From Flavobacteriales bacterium UBA2104 (GTDB lineage: Bacteria > Bacteroidota > Bacteroidia > Flavobacteriales_D > Crocinitomicaceae), in NCBI GenBank assembly GCA_002331485.1, contig DCYS01000024.1:1-14984 (forward strand): a stretch of 14,984 nucleotides of DNA. Direction: 5' to 3'. Every line of letters starts with the position of its first letter. The first letter of the stretch is position 1. The notes under the pieces are model-generated. The model ran no database searches. It saw nothing but the letters and a program-made list of their open reading frames with translations, and was not told the origin of the DNA. The position numbers and the translations under genes are program-made. This document shows, in pieces, positions 6,232 through 12,858 of this stretch.

Positions 6232-7832
6232 ATCCTGTAACCGATCACACAAACATCATCGACTTGCTCATTATTTCCTTTCCACTCCTCAAATGCATCT
6301 TTCAAAGCTGATTTCTGCTCTTTCATTGTAAGTTCCTTGATCTCCAATAATAGCTTTCTGAAATTAGCGGGCTTGAATTTTTTATTAGCATCACCACCGA
6401 ATTGATCAACAAATCCATCTGAGAACATATAGATCTTGTCATTTGGCTCGATTGGGATCACATGCGTAGTAAATGGTTTAGCATCGTCATAAACTCCTAC
6501 TGGCTGTTTATTTGCGCGGATCTCTTCAACTTTATTCGATTCTTTATCTCTAATGATCCAAAGTGGATTGTTAGCCCCTGCCCATTCTAATTTATTTGAT
6601 ATTTTATCAATAACTACAAGACTAATATCCATCCCGTCTTTAACGTGGTCTGAACTTTTCTGGAATTGATCAATTACGATCTCTCTTGTTCGATCTAGTA
6701 ACTGTCCTGGATCCTCAATACCTTCTTCTAATAAAGCTTTTGAAAGGGCATTAGAACAGATCACAGAGACCATCGCACCAGGAACACCATGACCAGTACA
6801 ATCCGCAGCAGCAAGGAATAAGCGATTGTTCTTTTCTTCCATCCAGTAAAAGTCTCCAGATACAACGTCCTTTGGTTTGAACATGATAAACCCATTATCA
6901 ATACTTTCAGATATTGTATATCGAGATGGAAGAATCGCCTCCTGTATTCGTTTAGCGTAATTTATCGAATCGGTAATTTCCTTGTTTTTTCTTGCTAACT
7001 GTAAATTCTGGTCCTCTGTTTTTTGTTTCTGTTCTTGAAGTAGAATATTGTTTTCTTCTAATTGTTCGTTGATCTTCTTTTTCTGACGGTAATTAATAAA
7101 AACCAAAACCATCAAAATGACAAATACAACCACTCCTATACCAAGAAACCAGATGATATTTTGCTGTTGGGATAATGTAACCTTGCTGTTCTCTAATTCT
7201 AGTGCGTTTATTCGTGCTTCTTGCTTATGTTTCTCCGCGTTATATTTTCTTTCTAATTCTTTGGCTAATTCTATCTGTTTTTCATTTTGAATTTCACTTT
7301 CAAGTTTTCTAACTTCTTCCAGCGCAAAGAGTGATTCTTCGTAATTACCAAGTTCACGATTCAGTTCGTAAAGTACAGTATATCCGACGAGTTGAAATCC
7401 TTTCGCTTTAACTTCTTTGGTAAGTTCAATACCCTTTTCAACATACGGAATTCCTTTTCGATATTCTTTTTTGAGTAAATAGAGCTTTCCAATATTAATA
7501 TTGGTACCAGCCATCCCTTTTCGATTATTTAGGGCCTCTTTTATAGTCAGAGATTTCTTGTAATATTCAAGAGCTTTATCGTAAAGCTCTTGATTCTTAT
7601 AAACCAGGCCAATATTATTGTACGAGAAGGACAATCCTAGAGAGTCATTTTCTTCTTCTCGTATTGATAATGCCTTCTCATGATAAAAAAGGGCGCTATC
7701 ATTTACCTTATTGTTCTTATAGTAATTACCGAGTGCGTTATATGCAGTTGCTTGCCTGAGATCACGATCCATTTTTTCAGTGACGCCCTTAAGCTCTTCG
7801 ATATATTGAGCAGCGCGATCATTGTCTTTCAT
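6228..7832 (-). CDS. TPR / membrane / SpoIIE-type phosphatase, C-terminal part of a frameshifted gene
   Basis: The 534-residue frame holds TPR repeats (about 25-175; NALGNYYKNNKVNDSALFYH, YNNIGLVYKNQELYDKALEY), a charged coiled coil (180-220), one membrane helix (226-247) and a second coiled coil (250-290). A SpoIIE/PP2C-type serine phosphatase domain occupies 310-534. Metal-binding aspartates are present: SGDFYW (Asp327), AADCTGHGVPGAM (Asp344), MFSDGFVDQFGG (Asp472) and QVDDVCVIG (Asp525, Asp526). Proteins of this design dephosphorylate regulators such as anti-sigma-factor antagonists in response to periplasmic input. The ATG at 7832 is only the first ATG: the frame stays open back to about 7904 and reads FERLGNLKWEANALQE, which continues the TPR region of the fragment at 7880-8248. 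The true gene is therefore 6228-8248 with a one-base shift near 7900-7902. Confidence 0.9.
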   Translation of the reverse strand: MKDNDRAAQYIEELKGVTEKMDRDLRQATAYNALGNYYKNNKVNDSALFYHEKALSIREEENDSLGLSFSYNNIGLVYKNQELYDKALEYYKKSLTIKEALNNRKGMAGTNINIGKLYLLKKEYRKGIPYVEKGIELTKEVKAKGFQLVGYTVLYELNRELGNYEESLFALEEVRKLESEIQNEKQIELAKELERKYNAEKHKQEARINALELENSKVTLSQQQNIIWFLGIGVVVFVILMVLVFINYRQKKKINEQLEENNILLQEQKQKTEDQNLQLARKNKEITDSINYAKRIQEAILPSRYTISESIDNGFIMFKPKDVVSGDFYWMEEKNNRLFLAAADCTGHGVPGAMVSVICSNALSKALLEEGIEDPGQLLDRTREIVIDQFQKSSDHVKDGMDISLVVIDKISNKLEWAGANNPLWIIRDKESNKVEEIRANKQPVGVYDDAKPFTTHVIPIEPNDKIYMFSDGFVDQFGGDANKKFKPANFRKLLLEIKELTMKEQKSALKDAFEEWKGNNEQVDDVCVIGYRI

Positions 7833-7879
7833 AGTTTCGAATAGCGCAATGATCTCTTGTAACGCATTAGCTTCCCATT

Positions 7880-8248
7880 TTAGATTACCAAGTCTCTCGA
7901 AATATCAAGATATTTTAGCAATACCTCTAGCGCAACGTCGTAATCACTCGATCTTGTAGCTAAGTCACTGTACTGTATATATGGGTAGTTAGAATAGCTG
8001 TAATTCCCTTCTTTTGTTGCAAGATCGTAACTGCGCTTAATAGTTGCGACAGCACTATCTTTTGAGAAAGTTGTATCGAGTCTAACGTAATAAAACGACA
8101 AGAAATTCAAGGATCGAATGCGTAACGAATCATTCTCTAAAGTTGAATAATTTGCATGCAAACTGTCAATTCTTTCTTGTAGGCTTTGACTATAAGAAAA
8201 AACGTAAAGATTGACTAGTAAAAAACTGAATATAAGTCGTTTTAGCAT
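7880..8248 (-). pseudogene. N-terminal part of the frameshifted TPR-SpoIIE phosphatase gene
   Basis: The 122-residue frame supplies what the downstream phosphatase frame lacks: a signal peptide (MLKRLIFSFLLVNLYVFSYS) followed by the first periplasmic TPR-like helices (ERIDSLHANYSTLENDSLR, YSDLATRSSDYDVALEVLLKYLDI). After Ile116 the frame runs into SRDLVI and a stop. Adding one T to the TTT run (+ strand AAA at 7900-7902) makes the reading continue as DIFERLGNLKWEANALQE and join the 6228-7832 frame, giving a 673-residue protein of normal architecture. Whether the defect is a real mutation or a sequencing error cannot be decided here. If real, the N-terminal piece alone would be a short exported fragment without function. 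A TATTTTTG promoter box lies 24 bases upstream. Confidence 0.85.
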
Positions 8249-8271
8249 TTTATGTTTTGTGACAATAGCAG

Positions 8272-8279
8272 CAAAAATA
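8272..8279 (-). promoter_or_regulatory. candidate -7 box for the TPR-SpoIIE gene
   Basis: Minus-strand TATTTTTG is an exact TAnnTTTG match 24 bases before the start codon at 8248. No exact TTTG is seen at the -33 distance. The divergent oxygenase gene has the identical octamer at 8354-8361. Confidence 0.55.
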
Positions 8280-8353
8280 GTTTAAATTAATAAAAGATAA
8301 CTAAGTATAACCTCGTATTTGGAACACTATCTGGGATTCACTAAAAATCTTCT

Positions 8354-8361
8354 TATTTTTG
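8354..8361 (+). promoter_or_regulatory. candidate -7 box for the oxygenase gene
   Basis: TATTTTTG matches TAnnTTTG exactly and ends 21 bases before the ATG at 8383. It covers an in-frame TTG at 8359, so that TTG cannot be the start if this promoter is used. No exact TTTG is seen at the -33 distance. Confidence 0.6.
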
Positions 8362-8382
8362 TTTGTATTAAAATTAGAAAGT

Positions 8383-9351
8383 ATGAGTACACCTCAAGGA
8401 ATTCCATCAGTTGATCTATCTGAATTTTTATCAGATGATCCAGCGAAACAAGAGAAATTTGTAAAAGAACTTGGTGCAGCCTATGAAGGTATAGGTTTTG
8501 TTGCCGTTAAAAATCACGGAATATCTAAAGATCTGATCGATAATCTTTATGATCAAATTCAAAAATTCTTTGCGTTGCCAGAGGATGTGAAAAAGAAATA
8601 TGATATTCCTGGAATTGGAGGACAGAGAGGTTATACCCCTTTTGGTAAAGAACACGCCAAAGGTAAATCTGCTGGTGACTTAAAAGAGTTCTGGCACTTT
8701 GGTCAGTTTGTAGAAGATAATGACCCAATCAAAGAAGAATATCCGGAGAATGTCAATGTTGAAGAATTACCAACTTTTCTTCTAACTGGAAAAGAAGCTT
8801 ATCAAACATTTGAAGATACTGGACGTCATTTATTAAGGGCTATTGCCATCCATTTAGGATTAGAAGAGACATACTTTAATGACAAGATCCATAATGGGAA
8901 TAGTATTTTACGTCCTATCCATTACCCACCAATCACAGGTGAAATTGAAGATGGAGCGGTTAGAGCAGGTGAACACGAAGATATTAACTTGATTACTCTA
9001 TTAGTTGGAGCTTCAGCGGATGGCTTACAAGTACTGAATAAACAGAATGAGTGGGTTTCAGTTACTGAGATTCAAGATCATATTGTAGTGAATGTAGGAG
9101 ATATGTTGCAACGATTGACAAATAATAAATTGAAATCGACAACTCATAGAGTGGTAAACCCTCCTAAAGAATTGTTGGGCACAAGCAGATATTCTGTTCC
9201 ATTCTTTTTACACCCAAGATCAGATATGAGATTGGATTGTCTTGAATCATGTATCGATGAAGAACATCCAAAGTTATATGAAGATATTACTGCTGGAGAA
9301 TACTTAATGGAACGTCTTAGAGAGATTGGACTTGTAGACGATAAAAAATAA
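8383..9351 (+). CDS. Fe(II)/2-oxoglutarate-dependent oxygenase, isopenicillin N synthase-like
   Basis: A 322-residue non-heme iron oxygenase. The N-terminal domain (about 5-120; IPSVDLSEFL, GFVAVKNHGI, QRGYTPFGKE) is the DIOX_N type. The C-terminal jelly roll carries the iron triad His198-x-Asp200 (GEHEDINLITLL) and His255 (STTHRVVNP), plus the RxS motif Arg269/Ser271 (RYSVPFF) that binds the 2-oxoglutarate carboxylate. All metal and cosubstrate residues are present, so an active dioxygenase or hydroxylase is expected. The substrate is unknown. I chose the ATG at 8383 (MSTPQGIPSVDL), because it starts where related proteins start and leaves the -7 box outside the gene. It is a single-gene unit with its own promoter and terminator, divergent from the phosphatase gene. 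Confidence 0.92.
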   Translation: MSTPQGIPSVDLSEFLSDDPAKQEKFVKELGAAYEGIGFVAVKNHGISKDLIDNLYDQIQKFFALPEDVKKKYDIPGIGGQRGYTPFGKEHAKGKSAGDLKEFWHFGQFVEDNDPIKEEYPENVNVEELPTFLLTGKEAYQTFEDTGRHLLRAIAIHLGLEETYFNDKIHNGNSILRPIHYPPITGEIEDGAVRAGEHEDINLITLLVGASADGLQVLNKQNEWVSVTEIQDHIVVNVGDMLQRLTNNKLKSTTHRVVNPPKELLGTSRYSVPFFLHPRSDMRLDCLESCIDEEHPKLYEDITAGEYLMERLREIGLVDDKK

Positions 9352-9374
9352 TTGATTATTCAAAATAATCGAAG

Positions 9375-9405
9375 AAGGGGGAACTATTAGTTCCCTCTTT
9401 TTTTT
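9375..9405 (+). terminator. intrinsic terminator after the oxygenase gene
   Basis: GGGAACT (9379-9385) pairs with AGTTCCC (9389-9395) over a 3-base loop. The stem can extend outward with a G-U and three Watson-Crick pairs to about 11 bp. It is followed by a T-tract from 9398 to 9405. It lies between convergent genes. On the minus strand the trailing sequence is less T-rich, so it mainly serves the + strand gene. Confidence 0.85.
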
Positions 9406-10902
9406 TTACAACTGAATTCCAATTCCTACATTGAATCTGAATCCACCATATCTTCGCTCAAAGTAATCTCCTGTGAGGACAGGCCTCAATCCCGTTTGGT
9501 AATCACCTCTAGCGAATATGTGGAAATTGTTAAATGACCTTCTAACCTCAAGACTTCCAGTTAAGTTTAGTAAAACTTTGGAATTGACAGGATAACTATT
9601 GAGTTGATCGAACTCAGCAGAAGGGTATAACTTATTCGTTTGTCGAATTCCTAATGCTAAATTACCACCAACGCGAGGGATTATAGCCCATTTATTGATA
9701 TTGAATCTATATCCATACTGAAACGGTATCTGTATCCATGAGTATTGTTGGTTTACCGGAGTTATATTATTGACAGTATCTGTAACCGTTGTAGAATCAT
9801 AGTAATAAGTATATGTAGTATCAAAAGATTGATTTGTTGAGTCGAACGTTACCGTTGTATCAACATTTGTGACATATACTGAATCATAACTTTCTATTGA
9901 ACTGATCTCAAATAAATTTTCTTCTTTGAACTGAACGACATCAAATCCCGTGGTGAATACAGATCGGTTCAACCACATTGAGACTCTTCCTCCAAAAGTA
10001 AAGCTAGGTGCCAAAGATGATTGATCAATAAGCAACTGTTCGTTGATCGAGCTTGTCTTGCCTAGTGTTCTTCCTAGGACTAAACCTGAGCTAACTTGAA
10101 GTTCCCATGCCAATGGAGAGCTTTCTTCGTCATCATTTGATTGGGTAGATGAATCTGTCGATAGATCAAAGTGTGAGATAGGAAGAGAAGGGAAGTCCCA
10201 ATTCCTGATCTTTGTTTCAACCATGTTGAATTGACTTGCATACACAGGAGAATACTGATAAGTTGGTTCGTCAACTTTAGGAGGCTTACTTTGAGAATCC
10301 TTATTGTTTTCCTTCGAATGATCAGAACTCTTTTGGATTTTCGATTTACTTTTGTTTTGCTCGTTGTACTTATTCTGATCATTTTTTGACTCATTTGAAG
10401 ATGAACCTGTCTGACTCGTTGATGTCGCATTGGTTGGTCTATCTGAACCAGAAGATTCGTCGTTTGTCGCTGAATCATTTGAAGCCATGAGATGATGCTC
10501 TTGATCCCCAATTGTGTTCGGATGGGAATTAACTTCTTTGTTTTCGTTCATTTCGTAATCAATAGGATCCTTGCTCCCTGAAGCATTATTCTCTTCATGA
10601 TCTGTAGGGTTTGAGTCAGATTCCTCTTCGGTTCTGTCATTATAGGTATTCTGATCAATCTGTGAATTATTGTGAGCATATGAATCAACACCTTCTGGAG
10701 TATTAAAAAATGGCCAGATGAAAAGCAATAACAGAATTAAAATATCAAGTACTCCATTCCATGGACCGAAGAATCCATCCTTACTTCTTTTATCCAGTCG
10801 ATCATTGAGATCGTCAAGAAAGTCTTGATGAGGACCATCAAACTGGCGATCATTCAATTGATCACGAATAAGTTTGTCGATATTTTCTTCGTTATTTTTC
10901 AA
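9406..10902 (-). CDS. anti-sigma-like tail fused to an outer-membrane beta-barrel
   Basis: A 498-residue protein with four parts. Residues 1-47 are a short, charged cytoplasmic tail with an amphipathic helix pattern (DFLDDLNDRLDKR). Residues 49-66 are one membrane helix (VLDILILLLLFIWPFF). Residues 70-262 are a disordered linker rich in Asn, Ser, Asp and Lys. Residues 264-498 are beta strands ending in GGFRFNVGIGIQL, as in PorT-like outer-membrane barrels. A Tyr/Thr/Asp-rich insertion (338-378) is probably a surface loop. I infer an envelope-spanning partner of the sigma factor encoded just upstream, with the tail acting as a minimal anti-sigma region. The genes overlap by 11 bp. The start is a TTG (10900-10902), because no ATG is available before the membrane helix. 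I cannot name the signal. The anti-sigma role is inferred from position and architecture. Confidence 0.8.
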   Translation of the reverse strand: MKNNEENIDKLIRDQLNDRQFDGPHQDFLDDLNDRLDKRSKDGFFGPWNGVLDILILLLLFIWPFFNTPEGVDSYAHNNSQIDQNTYNDRTEEESDSNPTDHEENNASGSKDPIDYEMNENKEVNSHPNTIGDQEHHLMASNDSATNDESSGSDRPTNATSTSQTGSSSNESKNDQNKYNEQNKSKSKIQKSSDHSKENNKDSQSKPPKVDEPTYQYSPVYASQFNMVETKIRNWDFPSLPISHFDLSTDSSTQSNDDEESSPLAWELQVSSGLVLGRTLGKTSSINEQLLIDQSSLAPSFTFGGRVSMWLNRSVFTTGFDVVQFKEENLFEISSIESYDSVYVTNVDTTVTFDSTNQSFDTTYTYYYDSTTVTDTVNNITPVNQQYSWIQIPFQYGYRFNINKWAIIPRVGGNLALGIRQTNKLYPSAEFDQLNSYPVNSKVLLNLTGSLEVRRSFNNFHIFARGDYQTGLRPVLTGDYFERRYGGFRFNVGIGIQL

Positions 10903-11446
10903 TTTCGAGTGTATCTTCTTTTAGTAAGTTCTTCAATCTTTTTCGTGCTTCTTTAACGTGCCATTTTACCGTTTCATATCCAACGTCTAATTGCTCAGCA
11001 ATTTCCTTATAGCTGTATCCATCAATGGCGAAAAGATTAAAGCTGAGTCGTGTAGCTGGAGGTAAATGGCTAAGAACGTACTCGATCTGCTCCTCTTGTG
11101 AAAAGTTGTGATCATCTTTCGTTGAAGGCTCTAAATAGTAATCAGAATCATCAACATCATATGTGAAGAGTTCTTTATACTTTTTATGGCTACGGAAGTG
11201 GTCTATGACTGTGTGATGCGCAATTCTCTTTACCCAGCCATAGAAGTTTGTTCCGACTTCATACGTATCGATCTTATCGATAACTTTCATAAAAGTACTG
11301 TTCACAATTTCCATCTGCTCTTCTCTTTGGTTATGGTATCTAAACGCCACACTCATAAGCAAGCTAAAAGTTGAATCATAAAGACGTAGGATGACCTTTC
11401 GATCATTCTTTTTTATCCCTTTGATGATTTTCTCATTAACTTCCAA
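10892..11446 (-). CDS. ECF-type RNA polymerase sigma factor
   Basis: A 184-residue sigma-70 family protein with only regions 2 and 4. Region 2 spans about 18-88 (FYGWVKRIAHHTVIDHFRSHKK is the 2.3-2.4 part, shown in full only here). Region 4 spans about 118-172 with the helix-turn-helix YSYKEIAEQLDVGYETVKWH and the preceding LPPATRLSFNLFAIDG block typical of Bacteroidota ECF factors. It would direct RNA polymerase to promoters of an unknown regulon when released by its partner. The start is a TTG at 11444-11446: a stop codon lies seven codons upstream and no in-frame ATG comes before region 2. The downstream gene overlaps by 11 bp and encodes the likely membrane-bound regulator. The murF stop lies 66 bp upstream, so read-through from murF is possible. 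Confidence 0.9.
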   Translation of the reverse strand: MEVNEKIIKGIKKNDRKVILRLYDSTFSLLMSVAFRYHNQREEQMEIVNSTFMKVIDKIDTYEVGTNFYGWVKRIAHHTVIDHFRSHKKYKELFTYDVDDSDYYLEPSTKDDHNFSQEEQIEYVLSHLPPATRLSFNLFAIDGYSYKEIAEQLDVGYETVKWHVKEARKRLKNLLKEDTLEIEK

Positions 11447-11454
11447 AGTTGTGT

Positions 11455-11471
11455 GTTCTTTTTATAAGAAC
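11455..11471. repeat. short inverted repeat in the sigma gene leader
   Basis: GTTCTT and AAGAAC are separated by five bases and lie 9-25 bases before the TTG start of the sigma gene. It may be an operator or a small leader hairpin near the ribosome-binding region. There is no T-tract after it on either strand, so it is not a clear terminator. Confidence 0.4.
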
Positions 11472-11512
11472 GTAATTTCAGATGAAAAGTGGGGGGGAGG
11501 TAATAAAAAAAA

Positions 11513-12802
11513 CTAGAAAATATCTTTAAGTCGCTCCAAACCTATCGACCTAGAACCTTTTAGAAGTATCAAATTTTTGTTAGGTTTCGCCGTTTCCAGG
11601 AATATTTTTGCTTCTTCAGTGGATTCGAAAGCCATGATCTGATCATTATTTTGCGCAATTGTAGCGTATTCAGATCCTACGAAAATACCTTGTAGGTGGA
11701 GTTTCTGTGTTAGGTCTATTATTTCCTGATGAAAACGGAGAGAATCTGTCCCTAATTCCTTCATATCACCTAATACAAAGAATTTCTCTTCATACGGCAT
11801 AGCATTGAAACTTTCTAAAGACGATCTAACACTTGTAGGATTTGCATTGTACGCGTCGAGGATCAATGTATTTCGATCAGTTTGTTCTATTTGAGACCGA
11901 TTATTTTTCGGGATGTAATTTGAAATAGCTGTATTAATATCAGAGTCATTTACTTCGAAATAATCCCCAATTGCAACAGCAGCTAACATATTGTAGAAAT
12001 TGTATTTTCCTATAATATGCGTTCTAACCTCAGTGCCATGACCAGTTTTTGATTTCCAGCTAAAAACTACTTCTGGAATAAATTCATCTAGTTGTCCGTG
12101 GATATTTGCATCAGAACTTTCCCCATATGTTATCGTCTCAATATCTTTTGGAAGAACCTCCATGAGAACTTCGTCATCAGCATTCATGAATAATGTACCG
12201 CCAACTGATTCAATTGAATCATACAGTTCCTTTTTAGTTTTGATGACTCCTTCTGGTCCACCAAAACCTTCTAAATGAGCGTTTCCAATATTTGTAATTA
12301 TACCATGCGTTGGGTTTGCAATTCGTGTGAGTTCTTCAATATCTCCAGGTTTACTGGCACCCATCTCAATTATTGCAATATCATGATCGTTGTTTAAGCG
12401 GAGTAGGGTTAAAGGAACTCCGATATGATTATTGAGGTTTCCTTCTGTGTAAAGGATATTGAATTTTTCGCTTAATACTGCAGCGATCAACTCTTTGGTT
12501 GTTGTTTTTCCATTTGATCCTGTGATCCCAAGTACAGGAATAGAGAATTTCTCACGATGATGATTTGCTAAATGTTGAAGGAACGCTAAACCATTTTCTG
12601 TGTAAAAGATCTTCTCGTTATCAGCAAACTTTTCTTCATCTACGATAGCGAATTTGGCGCCTTTCTCGATCGCGTCATTGGCGAATTTGTTACCATTAAA
12701 GTTTTCGCCTTTTAACGCTACATATAGATTATTAATTTCAATTTTTCTTGTATCAGTTGATACACCTGTACACTCGTAAAAAAGTTGGAATAGTCGCTGC
12801 AT
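11513..12802 (-). CDS. murF: UDP-N-acetylmuramoyl-tripeptide--D-alanyl-D-alanine ligase
   Basis: The last cytoplasmic amino-acid ligase of peptidoglycan precursor synthesis: it adds the D-Ala-D-Ala dipeptide to the UDP-MurNAc tripeptide, using ATP. The 429-residue protein has the three Mur ligase domains: an N-terminal substrate domain (1-88; STDTRKIEINNLYVALKG), a central ATPase (about 89-290) with the P-loop GITGSNGKTTT (Lys99) and EGNLNNHIGVPLTLLRL, and a C-terminal domain (about 300-429) with ILDAYNANPTS and FVLGDMKELG. YNANP and the NxxNHIGxPLT block identify MurF rather than MurC, D or E. It follows gldJ with a hairpin-plus-T-tract ending only eight bases before its ATG, which suggests that part of its expression depends on read-through of that structure. 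Confidence 0.96.
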   Translation of the reverse strand: MQRLFQLFYECTGVSTDTRKIEINNLYVALKGENFNGNKFANDAIEKGAKFAIVDEEKFADNEKIFYTENGLAFLQHLANHHREKFSIPVLGITGSNGKTTTKELIAAVLSEKFNILYTEGNLNNHIGVPLTLLRLNNDHDIAIIEMGASKPGDIEELTRIANPTHGIITNIGNAHLEGFGGPEGVIKTKKELYDSIESVGGTLFMNADDEVLMEVLPKDIETITYGESSDANIHGQLDEFIPEVVFSWKSKTGHGTEVRTHIIGKYNFYNMLAAVAIGDYFEVNDSDINTAISNYIPKNNRSQIEQTDRNTLILDAYNANPTSVRSSLESFNAMPYEEKFFVLGDMKELGTDSLRFHQEIIDLTQKLHLQGIFVGSEYATIAQNNDQIMAFESTEEAKIFLETAKPNKNLILLKGSRSIGLERLKDIF

Positions 12803-12810
12803 AATAGAAT

Positions 12811-12839
12811 AAAAAAAGCCCTGACGTTAATCAGGGCTT
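12811..12839 (-). terminator. hairpin with T-tract between gldJ and murF (terminator or attenuator)
   Basis: Read on the minus strand, a 9-bp perfect stem AAGCCCTGA / TCAGGGCTT with a 6-base loop is followed by a run of seven T (opposite 12817-12811). This has the form of an intrinsic terminator. It comes 19 bp after the gldJ stop and its T-tract ends eight bases before the murF ATG. Confidence 0.85.
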
Positions 12840-12858
12840 AAATATAATCAATCAATAA

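Noticed and set aside
7880..7904. Programmed ribosomal frameshifting to join the two phosphatase frames.
   Set aside because: No X-XXY-YYZ slippery heptamer or stimulatory hairpin is seen at the site, and related proteins are, as I recall, encoded in one frame.
10080..10511. A 143-codon open frame on the minus strand inside the barrel protein linker.
   Set aside because: It has no signal, fold or promoter and results from the biased composition of the Asn/Ser/Asp/Lys-rich linker. The main frame has a clear membrane helix and barrel on either side.
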